Source: Cellulomonas_A sp047229345 (GTDB lineage Bacteria; Actinomycetota; Actinomycetes; Actinomycetales; Cellulomonadaceae). From it: 64,000 nucleotides of DNA. The stretch's first letter is position 1, and every line of letters begins with the position of its first letter. The notes below the pieces were generated by a model, which saw only the letters and a program-made list of their open reading frames with translations, had not been told where the DNA came from and did not search any database. Position numbers and translations under genes: made by a program. The stretch covers positions 20,110 to 84,109 of the forward strand of contig NZ_JBFTER010000006.1 of NCBI RefSeq assembly GCF_047229345.1. The letters run 5' to 3'. Positions 1 through 11,229 of this stretch are shown here, one piece after another.

Positions 1-629
1 ACGGGCGCGCGGTGGTCGACGGCGTCGTGACCAATCCCCTGGCGCACGCGGTCGCGACCGCGCTGCTGCTCGCCGGCGCCTCCCGGGCGCAGGACGTCGC
101 CTCGGTCGAGCTCGACCTCGCGCGCGCCAACCCGATCGAGGCCGACGACACGTCGAGCGTCCGGGTCACCACGACCGACGGGCTGCGGATCGCGCTCGGG
201 CTCACGCTGTGCGCCGCCGCGCAGACCCCGCCGCACCTCGTGGTGCACGGCACCGCGGGGCGCGTCGTCCTGCACTACACGCGCGACGTGCTCGAGATCA
301 CCGGGCCGGGCGGCACCCGCACGGAGACGTGCGGGCGCGACGACCTGCTCGAGAACCTCCTGGCGCACCGCGCCGACCCCGCGGTGCCGCTGCACGCGCC
401 GCTCGTCGCGACCGGGGCGTTCATGCGCGTGCTCGACGCGGTGCGCGCCGCACCCGACCCCGTGACGATCGGCCCCGCTCACGTCGACGACGTGACGGAC
501 GAGGCCGGCCGGCACCTCGTGGTGCGCGGCGTCGAGGAGCTGTGCGCCCAGGTCGCCGAGACGCTGCAGACGTTCGGTGAGCTCGGGGCGCCGTGGACGC
601 GCGCGTCGACGAGCGGGGGTGCGGCATGA
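1..629 (+). CDS. Gfo/Idh/MocA-family oxidoreductase, C-terminal part (5' end outside window)
   Basis: The frame is open from base 3 with no convincing start, and the first visible residues (GRAVVDGVVTNPLAHAVATA) read as the interior of a Gfo/Idh/MocA protein, so the gene begins upstream. What remains is about 208 residues of the C-terminal substrate-binding and dimerisation domain; the Rossmann NAD(P)-binding part is missing from the window. Family members are NAD(P)-dependent sugar or inositol dehydrogenases in the cytoplasm. The stop overlaps the next start by four bases (ATGA), so it is the upstream member of a tightly coupled operon with the DUF6807 and UxaA/GarD genes. The substrate cannot be inferred from this fragment. 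Confidence 0.8.
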   Translation, partial: GRAVVDGVVTNPLAHAVATALLLAGASRAQDVASVELDLARANPIEADDTSSVRVTTTDGLRIALGLTLCAAAQTPPHLVVHGTAGRVVLHYTRDVLEITGPGGTRTETCGRDDLLENLLAHRADPAVPLHAPLVATGAFMRVLDAVRAAPDPVTIGPAHVDDVTDEAGRHLVVRGVEELCAQVAETLQTFGELGAPWTRASTSGGAA

Positions 630-1936
630 CGGACTCCCCGGCGAACGGCCCCGCAGGCCCGGACGCGCCCGTGAAGGCACCGCCGTGGGACCCGACGCCC
701 GCGTGGGGCGAGCACGGCGTGCTCGCGCGGCTCGAGGTCGCCGGCCGCGTCGTCGCCGAGTACGCGGACGGCTCGGGGGCACCCGCGTTCGACTCCCCGC
801 GCCCGCACCTGCACCCCGTGCGGACCCCGGGCGGGGTCCTCGTGACCGACGCGGCGCCGCGGGACCACACGTGGCACGTGGGGCTCACCGTGGGCGTGCA
901 GGACGTCGCGGGCAGCAACCTGTGGGGCGGGCGCACGTACGTGCGGGACGACGGCTACACGTGGCGCCACGACCACGGCGCCGTCCGCCACGACGCGTGG
1001 CCGCTCGAGGAGCCGAGCCTGCGCGTCGAGGCGCTGACGTGGCTCGACGCGCAGGGCGTGCCGGTGCTGAGCGAGACGCGGACCCTCCGCTGGGGTCCCG
1101 CCGGGGCGCTCGCCGCGGGCACGGGCTGGGTGCTCGAGCTCACGACCGTGCTCACGCTCGCCGCCGGACGCACCGGCCCCGTCGCGCTGGGCAGCCCCGG
1201 CTCGAACGGCCGCGTCGGCGGCGGGTACGGCGGCTTCTTCTGGCGGCTGCCCGCGTGCCTCGACGTCGACGTGCGCACGCCCCTGGGCCGCGGCGAGGAC
1301 GCCGTGCACGGGTCGCGGCCGTCGCAGGGTGCGGCCTGGGTCGCGTGGTCGGCGCGGTCGCGCCCGGCGCCCGAGCCGGCAGCCCTGACCAGCGCGAGCG
1401 GCATCCCGCTCGGTGGGGTCTTCGGGCGCGACGGGTTCGGGCGCGTCGGCGCCGAAGGGTCCATCGAGGTCGCCGGGTTCGCCGACGGGACCGCGAGCGG
1501 CGTGGGCGACGGCCTCCTCAGCGCGCCCGGGCCTGCGGGCGACGCGGCCCGGGCCACCGACAGCGGGCCCTCCGCGGACGGCGACTTCACGGTCGCCCTC
1601 GCGCCCGCGCGGGGCCAGGACGCCGACGACCCGTGGTTCGTGCGGGTCGCCGACTACCCGGGGCTGGGCTCGGCCTGGGCGTGGGAGCAGCCCGCGCTCG
1701 TCGAGCCCGGGCAGCCGTTCACGCGGGGGCTGCGCTGCCTCGTCGCCGACGGCCGCCTCGCGGACACCGAGGTCGCGGCGGCGCTGCTCGGCACCGCGGC
1801 GGCCCGGTCCGCCGGGCCCGTCCCCACCGCCCGGACCCTCGCGCCGCCCGCCGGGCCCGCCGCCGGCTCCCGGGCCCCCCGCGCCGACCGCCCCACGCCC
1901 GACGCCCCGCCGACCCCCCAGGAGCAGCACCGATGA
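626..1936 (+). CDS. DUF6807 (PmoA-like) family protein
   Basis: 436 residues. Resembles the DUF6807 family (sometimes labelled methane oxygenase PmoA family), with a His/Trp-rich stretch near residues 70-90 (RDHTWHVGLTVGVQDVAGSN) followed by NLWGGRTY. The family is predicted to be beta-rich, has no experimentally settled activity, and is common in sugar-catabolic operons beside Gfo/Idh/MocA enzymes, as here. ATG at 626 is chosen because it overlaps the upstream stop; its own stop overlaps the next start by four bases. The last ~50 residues are a Pro/Ala-rich low-complexity tail unlikely to be part of the fold. No signal peptide, so probably cytoplasmic. Confidence 0.75.
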   Translation: MTDSPANGPAGPDAPVKAPPWDPTPAWGEHGVLARLEVAGRVVAEYADGSGAPAFDSPRPHLHPVRTPGGVLVTDAAPRDHTWHVGLTVGVQDVAGSNLWGGRTYVRDDGYTWRHDHGAVRHDAWPLEEPSLRVEALTWLDAQGVPVLSETRTLRWGPAGALAAGTGWVLELTTVLTLAAGRTGPVALGSPGSNGRVGGGYGGFFWRLPACLDVDVRTPLGRGEDAVHGSRPSQGAAWVAWSARSRPAPEPAALTSASGIPLGGVFGRDGFGRVGAEGSIEVAGFADGTASGVGDGLLSAPGPAGDAARATDSGPSADGDFTVALAPARGQDADDPWFVRVADYPGLGSAWAWEQPALVEPGQPFTRGLRCLVADGRLADTEVAAALLGTAAARSAGPVPTARTLAPPAGPAAGSRAPRADRPTPDAPPTPQEQHR

Positions 1937-3477
1937 GCACCACCCTCCCCGAGCTCACGGACTGCGCGCTGGTCCTGCGGGCCGGTGACGACGTCGCCGT
2001 CGCGACCCGCGACCTGCAGTCGGGCACCGAGATCCGGCACGACGGCGCGCCGCTCGTGGTCCGGCAGAGCGTGCCGCGCGGGCACAAGCTCGCGGTCCGG
2101 GACGTCCCCGCCGGCGGACAGGTGCACAAGTACGGGCAGTCGATCGGCCTCGCGACCCGTGACATCGCGGTCGGCGACCACGTGCACACGCACAACCTCG
2201 GCATGGACGACGTCGCGCGCGACTACGAGTTCGGCACCGCGCGCGTGCGCCCCGCACCCTGGACCGGGCCGGTCCGCACGTTCCAGGGCTACCACCGCGC
2301 CGACGGCCGGGTCGGGACGCGCAACTACGTCGCGATCCTCACGTCGGTGAACTGCTCGGCGTCGTCCGCGCGCATGATCGCCGACCAGTTCCGCGGGCCG
2401 GTGCTCGAGGCCTACCCGCACGTCGACGGCGTCGTCGCGCTCACGCACACGACCGGCTGCGGACTCGTCGCGCAGAGCGAGGGCGCGCAGATCACGCTGC
2501 GCACCCTGCGCGGGTACGCGAACCACCCCAACGTGGCGGGTGTCCTGGTGCTCGGGCTCGGCTGCGAGATGCTGCCCGCCCAGTCGCTGCTCGACGGGCT
2601 CGACCTGCCCGCCGACAAGCCGGTGCGCACGCTCGTCATCCAGGAGACCGGCGGCATCCGGCGGACCGTCAGGGCGGGCGTCGAGGCGGTCCAGGACATG
2701 CTCCCCGAGATCGAGGCGCTGCGGCGCGCACCGGCGCCCGTCTCCGAGCTCGTGCTCGGCATGAACTGCGGCGGCAGCGACGGGTACTCGGGCATCACCG
2801 CGAACCCGGCGCTCGGCTACGCGTCCGACCTGCTCGTCGCGCACGGCGCCAGCACGATCCTCGCCGAGACCCCCGAGGTCTTCGGGGCCGAGCACCTGCT
2901 CACGCGCCGCGCGGTCAGCGAGGAGGTCGGCCGCAAGCTCCTCCGCCGCATCGACTGGTGGCAGACCTACGCGGCGCAGGGCGGCGGCTCGCTCGACAAC
3001 AACCCCTCGCCCGGGAACAAGGCCGGCGGGCTGACGACGATCCTCGAGAAGTCGCTCGGGGCCGTCGCCAAGGGCGGCAGCGCCGAGCTCGCGGCCGTCT
3101 ACGAGTACGCCGAGCCCGTGACCGCGAAGGGCTTCACGTTCATGGACACCCCGGGCTACGACCCGGTCTCCGTGACGGGCATCGTCGCGGGCGGCTCGAC
3201 CGTCGTGGTCTTCACCACCGGGCGCGGGTCGGTGCTCGGGTGCAAGCCCACGCCGTCGATCAAGGTGTGCACCAACACCGAGACGTACGACCGGATGTCC
3301 GAGGACATGGACCTGAACGCGGGGCGCATCGTCGACGGCGAGGCGACGGTCCAGCAGGTCGGCGAGGAGATCTTCGAGAAGATCATCGCCGTCGCGTCGG
3401 GCGAGCAGACCGTCTCCGAGGAGCTCGACCTCGGGCAGGACGAGTTCGTGCCGTGGCAGCTCGGGACGGTGACGTGA
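1933..3477 (+). CDS. UxaA/GarD-family sugar-acid dehydratase (altronate dehydratase-like)
   Basis: 514 residues, the usual length for altronate or galactarate dehydratases. An N-terminal SAF-like domain (about residues 10-100) is followed by the catalytic UxaA/GarD domain, with hallmark stretches TTGCGLVAQSEGAQ, LGLGCEMLPAQ, LGMNCGGSDGYSGITANPAL and NPSPGNKAGGLTTILEKSLG; the conserved cysteines are consistent with the iron-dependent mechanism of the family. It would dehydrate an aldonate or aldarate to a 2-keto-3-deoxy acid in the cytoplasm. ATG overlaps the DUF6807 stop by four bases. Altronate is an attractive substrate because a uronate isomerase and a hexuronate reductase lie 6-9 kb downstream, but galactarate or another acid is equally possible from sequence alone. 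Confidence 0.85.
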   Translation: MSTTLPELTDCALVLRAGDDVAVATRDLQSGTEIRHDGAPLVVRQSVPRGHKLAVRDVPAGGQVHKYGQSIGLATRDIAVGDHVHTHNLGMDDVARDYEFGTARVRPAPWTGPVRTFQGYHRADGRVGTRNYVAILTSVNCSASSARMIADQFRGPVLEAYPHVDGVVALTHTTGCGLVAQSEGAQITLRTLRGYANHPNVAGVLVLGLGCEMLPAQSLLDGLDLPADKPVRTLVIQETGGIRRTVRAGVEAVQDMLPEIEALRRAPAPVSELVLGMNCGGSDGYSGITANPALGYASDLLVAHGASTILAETPEVFGAEHLLTRRAVSEEVGRKLLRRIDWWQTYAAQGGGSLDNNPSPGNKAGGLTTILEKSLGAVAKGGSAELAAVYEYAEPVTAKGFTFMDTPGYDPVSVTGIVAGGSTVVVFTTGRGSVLGCKPTPSIKVCTNTETYDRMSEDMDLNAGRIVDGEATVQQVGEEIFEKIIAVASGEQTVSEELDLGQDEFVPWQLGTVT

Positions 3478-3538
3478 CGCGCTGAGCGACCGCGACCGCG
3501 GCGGTCCGGAGGCGGTCCGGAGCGCCCCGGCCCCGCGC

Positions 3539-3579
3539 ACGGGTGTGCCCGTAGAGGTGTGGGACGCGCCCCGCACACC
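3539..3579 (+). terminator. Possible terminator hairpins after the dehydratase operon
   Basis: Two short inverted repeats lie about 60-100 bases past the dehydratase stop: ACGGG-tgtg-CCCGT (3539-3552) and GGTGTG paired with CACACC (3556-3561 with 3574-3579). No U-tract follows. They could equally belong to the 5' region of the next gene. Confidence 0.3.
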
Positions 3580-3727
3580 CCCGGGAGGGACGAGGGCCCC
3601 GAACGGTGCGAGCATGGAACCGTTCGGTCCGACGACGCATCGAGCGGGCGGGGGTTCCCGTGTCCAGTCGCATGCCCACGATCGCGGCCGGTCGCGGCCG
3701 CACGCAGGACGTCGCCCGGAGCCCGGC

Positions 3728-4693
3728 ATGATCACGACCCACCCGGAGCGGACCTTCCGGCACGACCTCGTCCTGCACGACGGGACCGACGACCTCGTCC
3801 GGCTGATGGCGCCGTTCCTGCGCGAGGGGGCTGCCGCCGGCGAACGGACCGTCGTGCTCGGGCGCCCGGACGTCGTCGACGCGCTGCTCGCCGCGGTGCC
3901 CGAGGTCACCGACGCCCTCGCCCTGCGCGAGCAGGACCACGAGCGGTTCGCCGGCCGCGACCTGCACCGCGCGCAGCAGCTCCTGGCCCGGCTCGACAGC
4001 GAGGGGACCACGGTCCGGATCGTCAACCAGATGCCCGTCGCGACCACCCCGGAGCAGTGGCACGAGTGGCGGCGGTACGAGGCGGCCGCGAACGTCGTCC
4101 TCGCTCCCTACCGGGCGTGGGGCAAGTGCGCGCACGACGCGCGCACGATCGACCCGGGCATGCTGGAGGACCTGCGGGCGACGCACGCCCACGTCGAGGA
4201 CGCCCACAGCGGGGGCCCGAACGCCGACTTCGACGAGGCGGGGACGCGCACCCGCACCTTCTTCGAGGTCCCGGCGCACCCCACGGAGGCCTCGCCCCCG
4301 ACGCTCGCGCTCGTCGACCCGTCGTCCGCGGACGCCCGCCGCGCGGTGCGCGACCTCGCGCTGCGGGCCGGGCTGCCCGAGACCGCCCAGGAGACCGTCA
4401 TCCTGGCCACGAGCGAGGCCGTCGAGAACGCGTGGACGCACGGACGGGCTCCCGTGCTGGTGCGGGGCTGGCTCGACCGCCCGGGGCGCGTCACCGTCGC
4501 CGTGAGCGACACGGGCCCGGGCCCGCACCCGCTCGTCGGCCTGCTGCCCGCGTCGCCCGGCAGCCCGTACGACCGTGGCGGGATGTGGATGGTCCAGGTG
4601 CTCCTGCGCGACGTCCACCACCGCACGGGGCCGGGCGGCTACACGGTGACGTTCAGCGTCGACGACGACCCCGTCGCGCCCCCGAGAGCCTGA
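3728..4693 (+). CDS. MEDS-domain sensor with anti-sigma-type histidine-kinase-like ATPase domain
   Basis: 321 residues. The first ~160 residues match the MEDS (DcmR sensory) domain often found in front of anti-sigma modules (start RTFRHDLVLHDGTDDLVRL; middle IVNQMPVATTPEQWHEW). The last ~115 residues are a HATPase_c_2/RsbW-like domain with the N-box SEAVENAWTHG, the G1 box VSDTGPGP and a C-terminal GGMWMVQVL. It has no dimerisation/phospho-His region and is not a complete sensor kinase. Likely role: a stress-response switch protein acting on an anti-anti-sigma or sigma partner; none is encoded nearby. Start chosen at ATG 3728, where family homology begins, rather than the low-complexity upstream extension. 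Confidence 0.8.
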   Translation: MITTHPERTFRHDLVLHDGTDDLVRLMAPFLREGAAAGERTVVLGRPDVVDALLAAVPEVTDALALREQDHERFAGRDLHRAQQLLARLDSEGTTVRIVNQMPVATTPEQWHEWRRYEAAANVVLAPYRAWGKCAHDARTIDPGMLEDLRATHAHVEDAHSGGPNADFDEAGTRTRTFFEVPAHPTEASPPTLALVDPSSADARRAVRDLALRAGLPETAQETVILATSEAVENAWTHGRAPVLVRGWLDRPGRVTVAVSDTGPGPHPLVGLLPASPGSPYDRGGMWMVQVLLRDVHHRTGPGGYTVTFSVDDDPVAPPRA

Positions 4694-4727
4694 GCGCACC
4701 GCCCCCCGTCCTGGCGGCGGTGCGCTC
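4692..4727. terminator. Bidirectional hairpin between convergent genes
   Basis: Perfect 12-bp inverted repeat GAGCGCACCGCC (4692-4703) and GGCGGTGCGCTC (4716-4727), loop 12. It overlaps the stop codon of the MEDS gene and ends 8 bases before the end of the convergent UvrA-like gene. No U-tract. Confidence 0.7.
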
Positions 4728-4734
4728 CCCCGCC

Positions 4735-7146
<2,412 letters not shown>

Positions 7147-7250
7147 GAGGGGAGGTCTCCGTCGGTGAGGGCTGACCGGCTGGCGGCAGGGCGGGTGGAG
7201 AGGGTCCACGCTAGCGAGGCGGGCCCACACGGGAAGACCCCCGGCGCGGC

Positions 7251-7297
7251 CGGAACTCAGCGATGCGGGAACCCAGCGCTGCGGGAACCCAGCGCTG
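7251..7297. repeat. Three tandem 15/16-bp repeats upstream of the AraC gene
   Basis: Copies at 7251-7265 (variant CGGAACTCAGCGATG), 7266-7281 and 7282-7297 (both CGGGAACCCAGCGCTG). They end 38 bases before the AraC-type start and about 105 bases upstream of the divergent UvrA-like gene. Direct repeats of this kind suit an AraC-family activator, but no binding is shown. Confidence 0.75.
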
Positions 7298-7335
7298 CCG
7301 GGGATCGGCGCGGACCGCTGTGGCACGCTGGGGCG

Positions 7336-7758
7336 GTGCTGATCGAGGACCTCGTCCGGCTGCGCCGCGCGCGCGACACGATGGACCGCGACTACGCGCA
7401 GCCGCTCGACGTCCCGGCCCTCGCGCGCGTCGCGCTCATGTCGGCCGGCCACTTCTCGCGGAGCTTCCGCGAGGCCTACGGCGAGACTCCCTACGCGTAC
7501 CTGATGACGCGCCGGATCGAGCGCGCGAAGGCCCTGCTGCGGCGCGGCGACCTCTCGGTCACCGAGGTCTGCATGGCGGTCGGCTGCACGTCGCTCGGGT
7601 CGTTCAGCTCGCGGTTCACCGAGCTCGTCGGCGAGAGCCCGAGCGCCTACCGGGCCCGGGTGCACGACGACGCGCCGATCCCCGCGTGCGTCACGAAGGT
7701 CGCCACGCGACCGGTCAGGAACGGAGAAGCGCGGCCCGCACCGCCGCCCCTAGCGTGA
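7336..7758 (+). CDS. AraC-family transcriptional regulator (HTH domain only)
   Basis: 140 residues, almost entirely the double helix-turn-helix of AraC/XylS proteins: LDVPALARVALMSAGHFSRSF for the first HTH and DLSVTEVCMAVGCTSLGSFS for the second, then FTELVGESPSAYR. There is no N-terminal effector domain, as in MarA/SoxS-like one-domain regulators. GTG 7336 lies six bases after a -10-like CACGCT (7324-7329) with no Shine-Dalgarno, suggesting a leaderless transcript. The next gene, a VOC protein, starts 5 bases after its stop; AraC-VOC pairs are common in actinobacteria. The regulator may bind the tandem repeats 38 bases upstream. Confidence 0.88.
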   Translation: MLIEDLVRLRRARDTMDRDYAQPLDVPALARVALMSAGHFSRSFREAYGETPYAYLMTRRIERAKALLRRGDLSVTEVCMAVGCTSLGSFSSRFTELVGESPSAYRARVHDDAPIPACVTKVATRPVRNGEARPAPPPLA

Positions 7759-7763
7759 GGCGC

Positions 7764-8177
7764 ATGGACATCTCCCTCGCCTCCTGCTTCATCGCCGTCG
7801 ACGACTTCGACAAGGCGCTCGTCTTCTACCGCGACGTCCTCGGGCTCGAGGTCCGCAACGACGTCGGCTTCGAGAACATGCGGTGGATCACCGTCGGCTC
7901 GCCCTCGCTGCCCGACGTGGACATCGTGCTCGAGCCGGCGCTCGCGGACCCCAACGCCTCGGCCGCCGACAAGCAGGCCGCCGCCGAGCTGCTCGCCAAG
8001 GGGATGCTGCGCGGCGTCATCTTCCGCACCGACGACGTGGACGAGACGTTCGAGCGCATCCGCGCGGCGGGCGCCGAGGTCCTCCAGGAGCCGTTCGACC
8101 AGCCCTACGGGGTGCGCGACTGCGCGTTCCGCGACCCCGCGGGGAACATGCTGCGGTTCAACCAGCCGCGCGCCTGA
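7764..8177 (+). CDS. VOC-family (glyoxalase/dioxygenase-fold) protein
   Basis: 137 residues forming two beta-alpha-beta-beta-beta units typical of a vicinal oxygen chelate protein: SCFIAVDDFDKALVFYRDVLG at the start and DCAFRDPAGNMLRFNQP at the end. Probably cytoplasmic; substrate unknown. ATG 7764 is seven bases after TAGCGT (7751-7756), so it may have its own leaderless promoter although it sits directly behind the AraC gene. Related two-gene units often respond to reactive small molecules, but nothing here identifies one. Confidence 0.85.
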   Translation: MDISLASCFIAVDDFDKALVFYRDVLGLEVRNDVGFENMRWITVGSPSLPDVDIVLEPALADPNASAADKQAAAELLAKGMLRGVIFRTDDVDETFERIRAAGAEVLQEPFDQPYGVRDCAFRDPAGNMLRFNQPRA

Positions 8178-8278
8178 CCCGCAACGCCTACCGATCGGTC
8201 GCCTCGCCCTGAGGCTCGTGCTAGCGTCCCGGCGGCGCTCGGGGACGAGCCCGGCGCCTCGATGAGGAGGTCTGGACC

Positions 8279-8671
8279 GTGCGACGTCTCGGCAGGTGGG
8301 TTGCTGCTCTCACGTGTGTCCCTGCGGCGGTGATCGGGCTGGGTGCGCTGCCCGCCGCGGCCGCCTCCAACGACGTCGTGCTCGCGCGCGCGGGCGAGTG
8401 GAAGGCGTACGCGTACCTCGACATGTCGGCCCGGAAGGTGTGCGTCCGGGTCTACAACTCGGGCGCGGGCGCGCTCGCCGGGGTGCACTACGAGGCCTGG
8501 GACAACGGGGCCGACGCGTCCGCCTGGGACACCGGGGGCGACAACGCGAACTCGTGCGCGTCGATCCCCGCGAGCTACACGCGCGGCGAGACGGTCAACG
8601 TCTACCTGAGCTTCGAGGGCGGCGGCGGCTGGAGCGACTACCGCTACGTCACCGGGATGGTGCTGCAGTAG
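8279..8671 (+). CDS. Small secreted protein of unknown function
   Basis: 130 residues with a typical signal peptide: Arg-rich start, hydrophobic AALTCVPAAVIGLGALPAAAA and probable cleavage near residue 29. The mature part is about 100 residues, rich in Gly, Tyr and Trp, with two cysteines that could form one disulfide. I do not recognise the family. A strong GAGGAGG (8264-8270) lies 8 bases before the GTG start, and TAGCGT at 8222-8227 could be the -10 element, leaving a short conventional 5' UTR. This contrasts with the leaderless-looking genes around it. Confidence 0.75.
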   Translation: MRRLGRWVAALTCVPAAVIGLGALPAAAASNDVVLARAGEWKAYAYLDMSARKVCVRVYNSGAGALAGVHYEAWDNGADASAWDTGGDNANSCASIPASYTRGETVNVYLSFEGGGGWSDYRYVTGMVLQ

Positions 8672-8687
8672 CACCCGAGCGGCCCTG

Positions 8688-8721
8688 CGCCGGGGTCGAG
8701 CCCGTGGGCCCGACCCCGGCG
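8688..8721. terminator. Bidirectional terminator hairpin
   Basis: 11-bp perfect arms CGCCGGGGTCG (8688-8698) and CGACCCCGGCG (8711-8721); the inner GCCC/GGGC extends the stem after one mismatch. Lies between the convergent secreted-protein and SDR genes. No U-tract. Confidence 0.75.
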
Positions 8722-8749
8722 TGCTGCCCGGCCCGTACGCGCGGAGGGG

Positions 8750-9502
8750 TCAGCGGAAGTGCGCGCCGCCGTTCACGTCGAGGATCGCCCCGGTGATGAA
8801 GCCCGCGGCGCCGGACGCGAGGTAGACGACCGCCCCGGCGACGTCGTCCGGCACGCCGGCACGCTTGACGGCCGTCGACGCCACCGCGGCGCGCTGCGCC
8901 GGCTCCGGGGTGTGCGTCGCGTGGAACGGCGTCGCGGTGATGAAGCCCGGGGCGATCGCGTTGACGGTGATCTGACGCGGGCCCAGCTCGCGGGCGAGCC
9001 CGCGCGTGAACCCGTCCATCGCGGCCTTCGCGGTCGCGTACGCCACGGCGCCGGTGCCGCCGCCGTCCTGCGCGGCGAGCGAGCTGATCATGACGACGCG
9101 GCCGCCGTCGGGCATGAACGGCAGCACCGCGCGCGTCGCGTAGAACGCGCTCGACACGTTGAGGTCGAGGACCTGGTGCCAGTGCTGGTCGTCCATCTGG
9201 TGCACGAGCTGCCGGTCGACGAGCCCGCCCGCGTTGTTCACGAGGATGTCGATCCCGCCGCCGAGCACCTCCGCGGCCTTCGCGACGACGTGGTCGACGT
9301 CCCAGCTGTGCCGCGCGTCGAGCTGGAACGACTCGCTCGTGCGGCCGAGGCCCTCGATCGTCTCCACGACGGGCGCGGGGTCGTGCGCGAGGTGCGTGAC
9401 CGCGACGTCGGCGCCGGCCCGGGCGAGCGCGAGCGCGATCGCCTTCCCGATGCCGGCCGCGCCGCCGGTGACCAGCGCGCGACGACCCTCGAGGTTGTCC
9501 AT
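8750..9502 (-). CDS. Short-chain dehydrogenase/reductase (SDR)
   Basis: 250 residues, classical SDR: cofactor loop TGGAAGIGKA, NNAGG after strand 4, catalytic SS and YATAK (Tyr-x-x-x-Lys), and PGFIT followed by a C-terminal ITGAILDVNGG. It oxidises or reduces an alcohol/ketone with NAD(P) in the cytoplasm; the substrate is not clear. ATG 9502 is preferred over GTG 9508 because AAGGAG (9513-9508) sits 5 bases before it. It lies 217 bases downstream of uxaC on the same strand, so it may be the distal gene of the hexuronate transcript or independent. Confidence 0.88.
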   Translation of the reverse strand: MDNLEGRRALVTGGAAGIGKAIALALARAGADVAVTHLAHDPAPVVETIEGLGRTSESFQLDARHSWDVDHVVAKAAEVLGGGIDILVNNAGGLVDRQLVHQMDDQHWHQVLDLNVSSAFYATRAVLPFMPDGGRVVMISSLAAQDGGGTGAVAYATAKAAMDGFTRGLARELGPRQITVNAIAPGFITATPFHATHTPEPAQRAAVASTAVKRAGVPDDVAGAVVYLASGAAGFITGAILDVNGGAHFR

Positions 9503-9719
9503 CCCCACTCCTTGGGCTCACCGGAGCCGCGGGGCGCCTGCGCCGGGGCGGCGGCAGGGCACGCCGAGGTCACCGGCCGTGCAGACACGGGTTGTCGGCG
9601 CGGTGCACGTCGTCGCCGGGGAGGCCGGTCGACGGCGCTGCGGCCGTCGTCGTGCCACCGGGCGCCACGTGCGGGGGGCGCGCCGTGGCCGCACGGTAGC
9701 CGTCCGCGGGCTCGGGGGT

Positions 9720-11171
9720 CTACTCCCCCGATCGAGGGCTCGGGTAGGACGCGAGCGGGAGGCGGTACGCGAGGTCGACGGCGGTCTCGACGGCCTCGTC
9801 GAGGTCGAGCCGGTGCTCCGCGACGAGGCGCGCCAGGTGCCCCGCATCGATGCGGCGCGCGAGGTCGTGGCGCGCAGGGATCGAGAAGAAGGCGCGCGTG
9901 TCGTCAACGAACCCGGTCGTGTTGTAGAAGCCCGCGCTGTCCGTGACGGCCTCGCGGAACCGGCGCATGCCGTCGGGCGTGTCGAGGAACCACCACGGCG
10001 CCCCGAGCCGCATCGCCGGGTAGACGCCGGCCAGCGGCGCGAGCTCGCGCGAGTACGTGTCCTCGTCGACCGTGAACACGATGAGCCGGAGGCCCGGGTG
10101 GTGCCCGAACGCGGTGAGCAGCGGGCGCAGCGCGTGCGTGAACTCGGTCGGCACCGGGATGTCGTAGCCGACGTCGGGCCCGCGTGCCGCGAAGACGGCG
10201 GGGTCGTGGTCGCGCAGGACGCCGGGGTGGAGCTGCATCACGAGGCCGTCCTCGGACGACATCCGCGCCATCTCGAACAGCATGTGCCCGCTGAACGCCT
10301 CGGCCTCGGGCGCCTCGACCTCGCCGCGCACCGCGGCGGCGAAGATCCGCTCCGCGTCGGCGACGGGCAGCGGGGAGGTGTCGCCGCGCAGGTGCCCGTG
10401 GTCGGTCGCGCGCGCGCCGGCCGCGACGAACGCCGCACGGCGCTGCTCGAGCGCGCGCAGGTACCCGGTGTAGGTCGTGGCGTCGATCCCGGAGCGCTCC
10501 GAGAGCAGGTCGAGGTCGGTGCGCCACGTCGGGCGGTCGAGGTGCAGCAGGGCGTCCGGGCGGAACGTCGGGACGATGCGCTCGCCCCAGCCGCGGCCCG
10601 CGAGCGCCGCGTGGTCCACGAGGGTCGCGGTCGCCGGGTCGGTGGTCGCGAGGACCTCGATGCGGAACTGGTCGACGAGCGCGAGCGGGCGCATCCGCGG
10701 CTCGGCGAGGCGCTCGCTGATCGCGTCGTAGAGGCGGTCGGCCGACTCCGCGGACGGGCGCTCGGTGAGCCCGAGGACGCCCGCGAGCACGTGCTCGAGC
10801 CAGAACCGCGTCGGGGTCCCGCGGTACAGGTGCCAGTGGGAGGCGAACGTGCGCCAGATCGCGCGGGGGTCGGCCTCGACCGGGCGGCCGTCGCGGCGCG
10901 GGACGCCGAGCGCGTCGTGCGGGACGCCCTGCGAGACGAGCATCCGCACGAGGTAGTGGTCGGGGACGACGAACAGCTCGGCAGGGTTGCCGAACGGCTC
11001 GTCGGCGTTGAGCAGGGCCGCGTCGACGTGGCCGTGCATCGACACGATCGGCAGGTCGACGGTCGCCGCCAGGATCTCGCGGGCGAGCGCGCGGGTCGTG
11101 GGGTCCGCGGGCAGGGCGCGGTCGGGGTGCAGCGTCCAGCCCGTGGGCCGGGCGGGGGTCTCGGGGGTCAC
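9720..11171 (-). CDS. uxaC: Glucuronate/galacturonate isomerase
   Basis: 483 residues, close to the ~470 of E. coli UxaC. Amidohydrolase-type motif SMHGHVDAALL near residues 44-54 (His46 and His48 likely metal ligands), plus family stretches EPFGNPAELFVVPDHY, RFWLEHVL, MQLHPGVLRDH and PWWFLDTPDGMRRFREAV. It converts D-glucuronate to D-fructuronate or D-galacturonate to D-tagaturonate in the cytoplasm. GTG 11171 follows an AGGGAGAG ribosome site. It is divergent from the LacI regulator and reductase operon, with LacI-type operator sequences between them, so the three genes are probably co-regulated by hexuronate availability. The supply of glucuronate may come from GH67 at 43985. Confidence 0.93.
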   Translation of the reverse strand: MTPETPARPTGWTLHPDRALPADPTTRALAREILAATVDLPIVSMHGHVDAALLNADEPFGNPAELFVVPDHYLVRMLVSQGVPHDALGVPRRDGRPVEADPRAIWRTFASHWHLYRGTPTRFWLEHVLAGVLGLTERPSAESADRLYDAISERLAEPRMRPLALVDQFRIEVLATTDPATATLVDHAALAGRGWGERIVPTFRPDALLHLDRPTWRTDLDLLSERSGIDATTYTGYLRALEQRRAAFVAAGARATDHGHLRGDTSPLPVADAERIFAAAVRGEVEAPEAEAFSGHMLFEMARMSSEDGLVMQLHPGVLRDHDPAVFAARGPDVGYDIPVPTEFTHALRPLLTAFGHHPGLRLIVFTVDEDTYSRELAPLAGVYPAMRLGAPWWFLDTPDGMRRFREAVTDSAGFYNTTGFVDDTRAFFSIPARHDLARRIDAGHLARLVAEHRLDLDEAVETAVDLAYRLPLASYPSPRSGE

Positions 11172-11229
11172 GGTCTCTCCCTGTGCCGGGCGTGCGGGCG
11201 GTCCTCGGTGACTCACACTGCATCGCCGT

